Shown: positions 27,393 to 36,700 of the stretch, in pieces
Position numbering within the stretch: the first letter of the stretch is position 1
How the letters are laid out: the number at the start of each line of letters is the position of its first letter
From: Prevotella sp.
GTDB lineage: Bacteria > Bacteroidota > Bacteroidia > Bacteroidales > Bacteroidaceae
Direction: 5' to 3'
NCBI GenBank assembly: GCA_017428055.1
Contig: JAFRRN010000014.1
Location: forward strand, 16,536-80,535
DNA length: 64,000 nucleotides
The notes under the pieces: model-generated
What the model saw: the letters and a program-made list of their open reading frames with translations, nothing else
The model's database searches: none
What the model was told of the DNA's origin: nothing
Made by a program: the position numbers and the translations under genes

Positions 27393-27466
27393 CGCGAAAG
27401 CATCCTTTATCCCCCATTACCCATACATTCTCGACCGAGAACCCATATCTATGAGGAAGCTCAAGG

Positions 27467-29134
27467 TTAGTATGCCTGTTCGTGGATGCCCTTCACGGCG
27501 CGTCCGCTGGGGTCGTTCATGCCCTTGAAAGCGGCATCCCATTCGAGCGCGATGGCGGTGGAGCAAGCCACACTCGCCTCGCTTGGCACGCTGCGGGCGG
27601 CGGAGTCGCTGGGGAAATGCTCGGCAAAGATGCTGCGGTAGTAGTATTCCTCCTTGTTCTGCGGCGGATTGATGGGGAACCGCTCGGCGGCATGGGCCAT
27701 CTGCTCGTCGCTGACGGCCTCCGCTGTTATCGCCTTCAGCGTATCGATCCACGAATACCCCACCCCGTCGCTGAACTGCTCCTTCTGCCGCCAAGCCACC
27801 TCGGCGGGCAACAGATGGGCGAATGCCTCGCGCACGATCTTCTTTTCCATCGTCTTGCCAGGGCACATCTTCGCCTGTGGGTTGGTACGCATGGCAACAT
27901 CAAGAAACTCCTTGTCGAGGAAAGGCACGCGCCCCTCCACGCCCCATGCCGACAGGCTCTTGTTGGCACGGAGGCAGTCGTAGAGGTGGAGTTTCGACAA
28001 CTTGCGCACCGTCTCCTCATGGAACTCCCGCGCATCGGGTGCCTTGTGGAAATAGAGATAGCCCCCGAACACCTCGTCCGCCCCCTCGCCCGACAGAACC
28101 ATCTTGATCCCCATCGACTTGATGACCCTCGCCAACAGGTACATGGGCGTGGAGGCGCGGACAGTGGTGACATCGTATGTCTCGATGAAATAAATCACGT
28201 CGCGGATAGCATCCAATCCCTCCTGGATGGTATAGTTGATTTCATGGTGTACCGTACCGATATGGTCAGCCACCAGACGTGCCTTGGCGAGGTCGGGAGC
28301 ACCCTTCAGGCCCACGGCAAAGCTATGCAAACGCGGCCAATAGGCTTTCGACCTGCTGTCGTCCTCTATGCGGTGCTCGCTAAACTTCTCGGCAATGGCG
28401 GAGATGACCGACGAGTCGAGCCCCCCACTGAGCAATACGCCGTATGGCACGTCCGACATCAACTGACGTTTCACGGCGCCCGTTAGTGCGTCATGAATGG
28501 CTTTGACGCTGGCGGGGTTATCCTTCACGGCGGCATAGTCAAACCAGTCGCGACGGTAGTAGCGTCGCATCCCGCCCCCCTCGCGAGACGAGAGGTAGTG
28601 TCCGGGCAGGAACGGCTCGTAGCGGTCGCATTGTCCTTCGAGGGCTTTCAGCTCGGAGGCGACATACACTGTGCCATCAGGATCATATCCGATGTAGAGC
28701 GGTATCACGCCGATGGGGTCTCGGGCAATGAGATACTCATCCCTCTCCCCATCGTAAAGCACGAAGGCAAAGATGCCACTGAGGTCTTCGAGGAAGTCGA
28801 TGCCCTTGTCACGGTAGAGCGCGAGGATGACCTCGCAGTCGCTACCCGTCTGGAAATCGTATTTCCCAGCATACCTCCTGCGAATCTCCTGGTGGTTATA
28901 AATCTCCCCATTCACTGCCAGCACCTGCTTTTTATCGGGCGAGAACAACGGCTGTCCACCCGACTCGGGGTCTACGATGCTCAATCGCTCATGTGCCAGG
29001 ACGGCACTCCCGCCACAATAGATGCCACTCCAGTCAGGTCCGCGATGGCGTATCTTCTGACTCATCCGTAACGCTTTCTGCCGCAGTTGTTGCGTCTGCT
29101 GCCTCACATTTAGTATTCCTACAATTCCACACAT
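27467..29134 (-). CDS. asnB: Asparagine synthetase B, glutamine-hydrolysing
   Basis: This is a 555-residue protein. MCGIVGI presents the N-terminal nucleophile C2 after methionine removal. The class II glutamine amidotransferase domain (about 2-185; NHQEIRR, GSDCEVI) is followed by the synthetase domain with the ATP-pyrophosphatase loop SGGLDSSV. It makes asparagine from aspartate, ATP and glutamine in the cytoplasm. It lies 58 bases after the PurF-type gene at the end of the leftward glnK-amtB-porin-purF-asnB run, so nitrogen control is likely. Confidence 0.96.
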   Translation of the reverse strand: MCGIVGILNVRQQTQQLRQKALRMSQKIRHRGPDWSGIYCGGSAVLAHERLSIVDPESGGQPLFSPDKKQVLAVNGEIYNHQEIRRRYAGKYDFQTGSDCEVILALYRDKGIDFLEDLSGIFAFVLYDGERDEYLIARDPIGVIPLYIGYDPDGTVYVASELKALEGQCDRYEPFLPGHYLSSREGGGMRRYYRRDWFDYAAVKDNPASVKAIHDALTGAVKRQLMSDVPYGVLLSGGLDSSVISAIAEKFSEHRIEDDSRSKAYWPRLHSFAVGLKGAPDLAKARLVADHIGTVHHEINYTIQEGLDAIRDVIYFIETYDVTTVRASTPMYLLARVIKSMGIKMVLSGEGADEVFGGYLYFHKAPDAREFHEETVRKLSKLHLYDCLRANKSLSAWGVEGRVPFLDKEFLDVAMRTNPQAKMCPGKTMEKKIVREAFAHLLPAEVAWRQKEQFSDGVGYSWIDTLKAITAEAVSDEQMAHAAERFPINPPQNKEEYYYRSIFAEHFPSDSAARSVPSEASVACSTAIALEWDAAFKGMNDPSGRAVKGIHEQAY

Positions 29135-29192
29135 AACTGATTACTTTTATTGATGATTAAGTTTACTATCTTCTTTGGGTCGGATTCCCCTT

Positions 29193-30932
29193 TCACCCAT
29201 TCTTTCCCATGACGTTCTCCACATAATCCACAAATGCCCGGTTCACCATACGCACACCACCATCCGTGGGATAATAGCCCGTGAAATACCAGTCGCCGGC
29301 ATGGTCGGGGCAAGCCTTGTGCAATCCCTCAATACTCTGAAACACCAAATCGATGGGGGTGCGCATCCCTTGGGGGCGCAACATGTCAACCATCCGGCGG
29401 TTGATCTCCTCGACGGAGAACGGTTCGTAGATGACCCGTACATGGTTGCCTGCCGTCGGATGGGCCAGGCAAGCCTGGTAAGTATCGTCGATAAGTTGCC
29501 GCATCCCCCTCTCCAAGGCCAGCGACATCGCGGCGCGGAAGGCACAAAGCTCATCCAGACGCGACATGTCGATGCCATAATAATCAGGATAACGTATCTG
29601 CGGCGAGCTCGACACCATCACAATCTTCTTGGGGTGAAGGCGGTCGAGAATCTGAAAGATGCTCTCTTTCAATGTCGTGCCACGCACTATGCTGTCGTCG
29701 ATGATGACCAGGTTGTCCTCGTTGGGGCGTATGCTGCCGTACGTGACATCATACACATGGGCTGCAAGGTCGTTTCGCTCGGCTCCTTCCGTAATGAACG
29801 TGCGCAGCTTGACATCCTTCCATACCACTTTCTCCACCCTTATACGGTGGTTGAGACGGCGGAAGCCATCTGTCATGCCATAGAAAGCCACCTCTGCCGT
29901 ATTGGGTATATAGGAGAATACGGTATTCTCCAAGTCGCCATGAATCGCTTTCAGTATCGGCATTGTCAGCTGTTCACCTAATCGTTTGCGCTCTTGGTAG
30001 ATGTCGGGGGCAGACCCCCTGCTGAAATAAATTCGCTCAAAGCTACAACGGTGATTGCCTTGGGAAGGAATGACCTGCCGTAGGGACACCTCTCCATTCC
30101 TGTGTATGACAAGAGCCTCGCCCCCATCGAGTTCTTTAATGCCGTCGGCATCGAGGTTGAATGTCGTCTGGAGGACAGGGCGTTCACTCGCCAATGCGAC
30201 TATCTCATCATCCCAATAGTAGTATGCGGGGCGGATGCCCCAAGGGTCGCGCACGGCAAACATCTCTCCCGACCCTGTCAATCCGCACATCACATAGCCC
30301 CCGTCAAAATGGGGCATGGTGGTTTTCAACACATTCTCCATCGATATACGGTCTTCGATATATTGAGTGATGGCTTGGCCTTCAAGCCCCTTCCCCTTCG
30401 CTTCGACAAACAACCGTTCCACTTCACGGTCCAGCCGGTGCCCCATCAATTCCAATGTGATATAGGAATCGCCATAAATTCGTGGCGACTGCCCTTGCCC
30501 AGTCAAGAGGGCGAACACCTCGTCGATGTTGGTCATATTGAAATTCCCACAAAGACAGAGGTTTTTCGCCCGCCAGTTGTTGCGGCGAAGGAAGGGATGG
30601 ACGTATGTAAGACCGCTTTTTCCCGTCGTGGAATAGCGTAGGTGTCCCATGTAGAGTTGTCCCACGAAGGAGTCGTCCATGCGTTTGAACACCTCGGTGA
30701 TGGCATTGGTGCCTTCCGCCCGTTCACGGTACATGTATTCCGTTCCCACAGGAGCATCCATGTTGACACACGCCACACCTGCTCCCTCCTGGCCACGGTT
30801 GTGCTGTTTCTCCATCATCAGATAGAGTTTATCCAGCCCATACCGCCTCGTACCATATTTACGTTCGTAGTACTCTATCGGTTTCATGAGCCGTATCAGG
30901 GCAACACCACACTCATGTTTCAATCGTTCCAT
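29193..30932 (-). CDS. Amidophosphoribosyltransferase (PurF family) in nitrogen cluster
   Basis: This is a 579-residue protein, longer than E. coli PurF (about 505). The glutaminase nucleophile appears as C8 in MERLKHECGVALI, implying removal of a 7-residue propeptide. Class II amidotransferase motifs (QHNRGQEGAGVA, GHLRYSTTG, GNFNMTN, GDSYI) are followed by the phosphoribosyltransferase domain with the PRPP loop VIIDDSIVRGTT. It catalyses PRPP plus glutamine to phosphoribosylamine, the first step of purine synthesis. It sits 40 bases after a porin gene in a nitrogen-scavenging operon, away from pur genes. It may therefore be a second, nitrogen-regulated copy; whether a housekeeping purF exists elsewhere cannot be seen. 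Confidence 0.88.
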   Translation of the reverse strand: MERLKHECGVALIRLMKPIEYYERKYGTRRYGLDKLYLMMEKQHNRGQEGAGVACVNMDAPVGTEYMYRERAEGTNAITEVFKRMDDSFVGQLYMGHLRYSTTGKSGLTYVHPFLRRNNWRAKNLCLCGNFNMTNIDEVFALLTGQGQSPRIYGDSYITLELMGHRLDREVERLFVEAKGKGLEGQAITQYIEDRISMENVLKTTMPHFDGGYVMCGLTGSGEMFAVRDPWGIRPAYYYWDDEIVALASERPVLQTTFNLDADGIKELDGGEALVIHRNGEVSLRQVIPSQGNHRCSFERIYFSRGSAPDIYQERKRLGEQLTMPILKAIHGDLENTVFSYIPNTAEVAFYGMTDGFRRLNHRIRVEKVVWKDVKLRTFITEGAERNDLAAHVYDVTYGSIRPNEDNLVIIDDSIVRGTTLKESIFQILDRLHPKKIVMVSSSPQIRYPDYYGIDMSRLDELCAFRAAMSLALERGMRQLIDDTYQACLAHPTAGNHVRVIYEPFSVEEINRRMVDMLRPQGMRTPIDLVFQSIEGLHKACPDHAGDWYFTGYYPTDGGVRMVNRAFVDYVENVMGKNG

Positions 30933-30972
30933 CTACCAATCGTTGCAACCTCAATAATTCAATCTTCAATTT

Positions 30973-31689
30973 CTACGGCTTTAACTTGAAGCCAACCAAC
31001 AAATAGGCTTTCTGGGAACACGGGTTAGCCGTTATCCCTGCAAATACAGGCAGGAAGAAGCTATTGGTAATGACGATGTCCTTGGTCGCCTTGAGCGCAA
31101 GGTTCGTCACAGCGAAACCCGTCGTGCCATAAGATGTCGTAGCGTAAGGCACGACACCCGCCGTGGCAGTCCAATCAACCCCGCCCAAACGGAACGGCAC
31201 ATTCACCTCGGCATAGCTGCTATATGCCCGCTTGCCATCCTTGTTCTGGCCATCATTGCCCGCAAAGTTGGTATACCATTGTATGCTCGCCACCCCAAAG
31301 TCGTAGCCGATATTCGCCTCGAAAATATGGTTCGTGCCGTGGGCATCATACTTGAAGTATCTGTTTTGTGGGTCAAGACCCGTATTAAACCAATAATCAG
31401 TCACCCCGATATTGAATCCCGCAACGCCATATCCAAAGGTGATGTCAAATTCTTTCGTGTCGCTCGCCTCCGTCAACCCGACACTTCCCCATGCGGTGAG
31501 GCTAAACCCTTGGTAGCCAATGCCGAGCGTCGGTTGCAAGGAGACATTGCCTAAGTCCTGGCCACGCCAGATATACTGGTTCACGACATCAGCAGAAATC
31601 GTTGTCTGCCAATCACTTTCCTGGGCCTCAACGGCTGTCGCTCCGATGAGTGACAAAGCCGTGAGGAACAATCTTTTTACCTTTTCCAT
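30973..31689 (-). CDS. TorF-like outer-membrane porin of the nitrogen operon
   Basis: This is a 238-residue protein with a signal peptide (1-22, cut near AVEAQ). The mature part opens with SADVVNQYIWRGQDLG, typical of TorF/TIGR02001-type putative porins, and alternates amphipathic strands with aromatic girdle residues throughout, ending in a hydrophobic strand (KAYLLVGFKLKP). It is predicted to be an outer-membrane beta-barrel. It sits 32 bases after amtB and before purF. Its place next to the ammonium channel suggests a role in letting ammonium or small nitrogen compounds across the outer membrane, which is an inference. Confidence 0.82.
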   Translation of the reverse strand: MEKVKRLFLTALSLIGATAVEAQESDWQTTISADVVNQYIWRGQDLGNVSLQPTLGIGYQGFSLTAWGSVGLTEASDTKEFDITFGYGVAGFNIGVTDYWFNTGLDPQNRYFKYDAHGTNHIFEANIGYDFGVASIQWYTNFAGNDGQNKDGKRAYSSYAEVNVPFRLGGVDWTATAGVVPYATTSYGTTGFAVTNLALKATKDIVITNSFFLPVFAGITANPCSQKAYLLVGFKLKP

Positions 31690-31721
31690 ACTAACAGAGA
31701 ATAGATTATATCATCTTTTAA

Positions 31722-32975
31722 TTAATTATAGCACGTTTCACCATGTTCGTAAATGTCCAGGCCTTCATCTTCCACACGTGTCTCCACACGAAGTCCATGC
31801 CAAGCCTTGATGCCATAGAACAAGGCGAAGCCGCAGACGGCAGCCCAAAGGTCAATCGCCAAGATGCCGAAGCACTGCGCCCCGAAGAATCCCCAGCCAT
31901 GACCATAGAACGCGCCATTGGAAACGGAGAGCAATCCTGTCATCAATGTGCCGAGGATACCGCATACACCATGTACGGACGACGCACCCACGGGGTCGTC
32001 AATGTGTAGCTTGTGGTCGATGAATTCGATGGAATAGACCAATACGATGCCGCAAACCAAACCGATGATGACTGCTCCGAAAGGACTGACCAAGTCACAC
32101 CCCGCCGTGATTCCCACAAGCCCCGCCAGCACGCCATTGAGCGTCAACGAGAGCGACGGCTTGCCATACTTCTTCCAAGTGACAAACATCGTGGCAGTGC
32201 CTGCCGCAGCCGCTGCTAAATTGGTGGTGAGGAAGACATGTGAGATGGCAATACGGTTTACCTCGCCACTCGCTGCCAACTGGCTTCCGGGATTGAACCC
32301 AAACCAGCCGAGCCACAAGATGAACACGCCAAGTGCCGCCATCGTCAGGTTGTGGCCAGGTATGGCACGGCTCTTCCCATCCTTCCCATACTTGCCAAGG
32401 CGCGGACCGAGGGCCATGGCACCAATCAGCGCCAACACGCCACCTACGCTATGCACGATGGCAGAGCCGGCAAAGTCGTGGAACACGTCGCCGAAAGTCG
32501 TCATCATAAAAGAGTCGGAGGCATCGTTGCAGAGCCATCCACCACCCCAAGTCCAATGTCCCTCAACGGGATAGATGATGAGTGATATGAAAGCACTATA
32601 CAACAGATACATCGAAAACTTCGTGCGCTCTGCCATCGCACCGCTGACGATGGTTGCCGACGTGGCACAAAAGACGGTCTCGAATATCAAGAATCCCTCC
32701 ACGGGGAGGTCGCCCTTGTAGAATGAGAGGTCGCCCCAGTTGGGCATTCCAATGAATCCTGCGCCATCACTGCCAAACATGAAGCCAAAACCGATGAAGA
32801 AGAATAACAGCGACCCAAACATGAAGTCAACAAAGTTCTTCATCAAGATATTGGCGGTGTTCTTGCTACGAGTGAACCCTGCCTCACACAGCGCAAACCC
32901 CGGCTGCATCCAAAAGACCAACATGGCTGCCAACAGCATCCATACGGTATCAAGTGATAATCCAATTTCTTCCAT
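31722..32975 (-). CDS. amtB: Ammonium transporter AmtB
   Basis: This is a 417-residue integral inner-membrane protein with about 11 hydrophobic helices. Family motifs include GFALCEAGFTRSKNT near residue 30, the first pore histidine in IVHSVGGVLALIGA and the second in SSVHGVCGILGTLMTG. It conducts ammonium into the cytoplasm when external ammonia is scarce. The P-II gene lies upstream on the same strand, as is usual, with a 160-base gap that carries a dispersed repeat (about 33013-33130) and no obvious promoter. Confidence 0.96.
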   Translation of the reverse strand: MEEIGLSLDTVWMLLAAMLVFWMQPGFALCEAGFTRSKNTANILMKNFVDFMFGSLLFFFIGFGFMFGSDGAGFIGMPNWGDLSFYKGDLPVEGFLIFETVFCATSATIVSGAMAERTKFSMYLLYSAFISLIIYPVEGHWTWGGGWLCNDASDSFMMTTFGDVFHDFAGSAIVHSVGGVLALIGAMALGPRLGKYGKDGKSRAIPGHNLTMAALGVFILWLGWFGFNPGSQLAASGEVNRIAISHVFLTTNLAAAAAGTATMFVTWKKYGKPSLSLTLNGVLAGLVGITAGCDLVSPFGAVIIGLVCGIVLVYSIEFIDHKLHIDDPVGASSVHGVCGILGTLMTGLLSVSNGAFYGHGWGFFGAQCFGILAIDLWAAVCGFALFYGIKAWHGLRVETRVEDEGLDIYEHGETCYN

Positions 32976-33012
32976 AATCCTGAAAATTTTGTGTTTGTGT
33001 TGTCTACATTAC

Positions 33013-33130
33013 TAAATAACTGAACTAAATTACTGAACTCCTCTACTCATAAAACCGAATTAGCTTTTCCATAGAAAGAGTATTGTCTAAACTCCTGAAC
33101 TCCTAAACTCCTAAACTCCCCAATATTCTC
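33013..33130. repeat. Dispersed 'ctcctgaactcctaaactcc' repeat between glnK and amtB
   Basis: The segment contains several degenerate copies of an 8-9 base unit (GAACTCCT/AAACTCCT). Bases 33062-33104 align with 26574-26616 downstream of the cellobiose phosphorylase. Unlike that copy, this one lacks the inverted left arm, so it does not form the long hairpin. Confidence 0.65.
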
Positions 33131-33135
33131 CTAAA

Positions 33136-33483
33136 CTACTTCTTATCCCTTAACACGGTATCTCCATTCTCGCCCGTGCGGATAGACCATGTGTCAATCA
33201 TGTCACTGACAAAGATCCGACCGTCGCCGACCTCTCCAGTATGCGCCACTTTCAATATGACATCTACCGTCGGGGCTACAAACTGGTCGCGGCAGACGAT
33301 AGTCAACGCCACGCGCTCTATCACATCCGTGCTGTATTGTACGCCACGATAGATGCGTTCCTCCCGACTCTGGCCAATGCCATGTACATTGTGATACTCA
33401 AACCAGTCAATGTCTGACTGCAACAATGCCTCCTTTACATCCTCAAACTTTGTCTTGCGGATAATCGCTTCAATCCTTTTCAT
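33136..33483 (-). CDS. glnK: P-II nitrogen regulatory protein (GlnK-type)
   Basis: This is a 115-residue protein. The P-II start MKRIEAIIRKTKFEDVKEAL is followed by a T-loop with ERIYRGVQYS; Y50 aligns with the uridylylated Y51 of E. coli GlnB. The C-terminal signature is VGDGRIFVSDM with a conserved IRTGE. As a trimer it senses ATP/ADP and 2-oxoglutarate and gates AmtB. The T-loop region is not the exact E. coli form, so the modifying enzyme may differ or be absent. It heads the leftward nitrogen operon behind a consensus promoter at 33529-33558. Confidence 0.94.
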   Translation of the reverse strand: MKRIEAIIRKTKFEDVKEALLQSDIDWFEYHNVHGIGQSREERIYRGVQYSTDVIERVALTIVCRDQFVAPTVDVILKVAHTGEVGDGRIFVSDMIDTWSIRTGENGDTVLRDKK

Positions 33484-33528
33484 ACCTTTTTACCTATTAA
33501 TTCATAACACTTTGAAAGCTTTCGGCTG

Positions 33529-33558
33529 CAAAATTAGTACATTTTGGAAGAAAACAAA
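33529..33558 (-). promoter_or_regulatory. Promoter of glnK-amtB operon
   Basis: TAATTTTG (33529-33536, minus) with TTTG (33555-33558) 18 bases upstream. It lies 45 bases before the glnK ATG. Confidence 0.7.
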
Positions 33559-33650
33559 CGAAGATACTATCTTTTTGGATGGATAATTTTAAATATGATA
33601 ACAAATCGGAAAATAAAAACAAATATTACTTTCAATTTGAAATGAAAACC

Positions 33651-33685
33651 AATCGAATTAGTTGCAATGTGTAAGTTATTCGATT
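33651..33685. promoter_or_regulatory. Inverted repeat in divergent glnK/gltB control region
   Basis: AATCGAAT (33651-33658) and its exact inverse ATTCGATT (33678-33685) are separated by 19 bases. They lie in the A+T-rich stretch between the glnK promoter (minus) and the gltB promoter (plus). The position suits a shared nitrogen-responsive regulator; no binding protein can be named. Confidence 0.4.
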
Positions 33686-33735
33686 TTATTTCATAATTAT
33701 GTCACGATTACCTATTTTTATCTTTCATTTTGTCA

Positions 33736-33743
33736 TAATTTTG
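33736..33743 (+). promoter_or_regulatory. -7 element of gltBD
   Basis: TAATTTTG fits TAnnTTTG. Transcription would begin near 33750, only 7 bases before the ATG at 33757 but 34 bases before the ATG at 33784, which also has AAGGAT 4 bases upstream. A -33 TTTG is not obvious, as expected for an activated promoter. Confidence 0.55.
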
Positions 33744-33783
33744 CAGCGAAAAAGAAATGATTGTAAGATTCAATAAGGATAAT

Positions 33784-36700
33784 ATGACGAAACGTAAACT
33801 TAACAACTTAGAAAAGGGATTGTACCAAAGTAGTTATGAACATGATGCGTGTGGCGTGGGCATGGTGGTCAACATCCACGGCAACAAGAGCCATGAATTG
33901 GTCGATAATGCCCTGCGGGTGTTGGAGAACATGCGACACCGTGGGGCAGAGGTAGGCAAGGATGGCGACGGTGCGGGCATCATGTTGCAGATCCCCCATG
34001 AGTTTATCCTTTTGCAGGGCATCCCTGTGCCAGAGAAGGGGAAATATGGCACGGGGCTGGTGTTCCTTCCAAAAGAGACGAAGGCACAAGGCGAAATCCT
34101 AAGCGTGATGATCGAGGAGATAGAACGTGAGGGATTGCAGTTGATGCACTTACGCACGGTGCCGACTCACTCAGAGTGTTTGGGCGAGGCGGCGCGACAC
34201 ACGGAGCCCGACATCAAGCAGGTATTTATCACTGGGGCAACAGACGGTCATGTCGATACATTCATTCGCACATTATATATTATTAGGAAAAGGATAGAGA
34301 AAAGGATAGCCCAAATGGTGGGGAACTGGCAACATGAAGAAACGCCAAACCCATTCAAGGACTTCTACATCTGTTCTTTGAGCAATGCGAACATCATATA
34401 CAAGGGAATGCTGTCTTCCATGCAAGTTCGGCAGTATTATCCCGACTTAACCAATCCATACCTGACAAGCGGGCTGGCGCTGGTGCATTCGCGTTTCAGC
34501 ACAAACACATTTCCTACGTGGGCACTGGCCCAGCCTTTCCGCCTGTTGGCACACAACGGCGAGATCAACACCATCCGGGGCAATCGGGGTTGGATGAAAG
34601 CCCGCGAGAGCGTGTTGAACTCGGAGGCTTTGGGCGATACCAAGCAGATTTCGCCCATCGTACAGCCGGGCATGAGCGACTCGGCAAGCCTCGACAACGT
34701 GTTGGAGTTCTTCGTGATGAGCGGCCTCTCCCTGCCCCATGCCATGAGTGTGATGGTGCCAGAGAGCTTCAACGACAAGAATCCCATATCCGAGGAGCTC
34801 AAGGCGTTCTATGAATACCACTCCATCTTGATGGAACCGTGGGACGGTCCCGCAGCACTCCTCTTTAGCGACGGACGGTTTGCGGGGGGGATGCTTGACA
34901 GAAATGGCTTGCGCCCCGCAAGGTATACCATCACGAAAAACGACATGATGGTGGTTGCAAGTGAAGTGGGCGTGATGGATTTCGACCCAACGGAGATTGC
35001 GGAGAAAGGGCGTTTACAACCTGGCAAGATTCTCCTCATCGACACGAAAGAGGGAAAAATCTATTACGATGGCGACATCAAGCGGCAATTGGCAGAAGAA
35101 CATCCCTATCGGGAGTGGCTCAACACCAACCGCATCCAACTGGAGAAGTTGAAGAGCGGGCGACATGTGGAGAATGCCATCGACGACTTGCTCCAGAGTG
35201 AAGTCATGTTCGGATATGGCGAGGAGGATGTGTCATCGACCATTATCCCCATGGCGACCAACGGTCAGGAGCCAACAGCCTCGATGGGCAATGATACCCC
35301 ATTGGCTGTATTGTCAGACAAGCCTCAGGTGTTCTTCAATTATTTCCGCCAGCAGTTTGCGCAGGTGACGAACCCCGCCATCGACTCCATCCGCGAGGAG
35401 CTTGTCATGAGCCTCACGGAATACATCGGGCGCGTGGGTACAGGAATCTTAAAACCCGACGAGACCAATTGCAAGATGGTGCGACTGCCACACCCCATCC
35501 TCAACAACACACAGATAGACATCCTTTGCAACATCAGGTATAAGGGATTCAATACCATCAAATTGCCGATGACATTCAGGACCAACACGCCACCCATCCA
35601 TCAAGGAGCGGGAGCAAATAGCCAACATGGCGACTATGGGGAATCCCTACGCACGGCATTGGATAAGCTTTGCAAGGATGCGGAGAAAGCCGTGGATGAG
35701 GGTTACAACTATATCATCCTGACAGACAAGATACCTTCGTTGCCACAAAATGAGGCTTTTATCCCTTCTCTCCTTGCCGTTTCTGCCGTCCATCATTATC
35801 TCATTAGCGTAGGCAAGCGTGTGCAAACGGCATTAATTGTCGAGAGTGGCGAGATCCGGGAGACGATGCACGCAGCCCTGTTGTTGGGCTATGGCGCCTC
35901 GGCGATATGCCCGTATCTGACTTTCGCCATCCTTGACAACCTCGTGAAGAACCACAAAATCCAAGAAGACTATGCCACCGCCGAAAAAAACTATATCAAG
36001 GCGGTGAAGAAGGGGTTGTTCAAAATCATGGCGAAGATGGGCATCTCCACCATACGCAGCTATCGCGGGGCGAAGATATTTGAGAGTATCGGTCTTAGCG
36101 AAAGCTTGTTGAGGACATACTTCGGAACAGAAGTCTCGACCATTGGCGGTATTGGGTTGGAGAAGATAGCGCATGATGCCATCATGATGCGAAGCAAAGC
36201 ACTTGGGATAATGGGAAGTGGAAATGCCATCGCATACGGAACGGAGGTCGTGGAGAACCAAGGGCAATTCCATTGGCGCAAGGATGGCATCAAACACGCT
36301 TGGAATCCAGAGACCATCACTACATTGCAACTCGCGACACGGACGGGCAGCTATGAGAAATATAAGGAGTTCAGCCGTCTCGTGGATGAGAAGGATTCAC
36401 CCATCTTTATCCGTGACTTCTTAAGATTCAGGCATCATCCTATCCCTATCGACGAGGTGGAGCCTGTCTCTGAAATCGTCAAGCATTTCGTGGCGGGTGC
36501 CATGAGTTTCGGTGCCCTTTCCAAAGAGGCTCATGAGGCAATATGCCTCGCGATGAACAAACTCGGCGGTCGCTCCAACACGGGAGAGGGCGGTGAGGAC
36601 TCTGAACGTTTCCATTCCTCTTACGATGGCATCAGCCTGAACAGCAAGACCAAGCAAGTGGCGAGCGGTCGTTTCGGCGTGACAACCGAATATCTTGTGA

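Noticed and set aside
27482-28486. 334-codon open frame on the plus strand
   Set aside because: It is antisense to asnB, which is unmistakable; the frame is a codon-bias shadow.
29175-29981. 268-codon open frame on the plus strand
   Set aside because: It is antisense to the PurF-type gene and has no recognisable protein features.
33013-33130. CRISPR-like repetition of 'aactcct' units
   Set aside because: The units are only 8-9 bases, degenerate, with no regular spacers and no cas genes.
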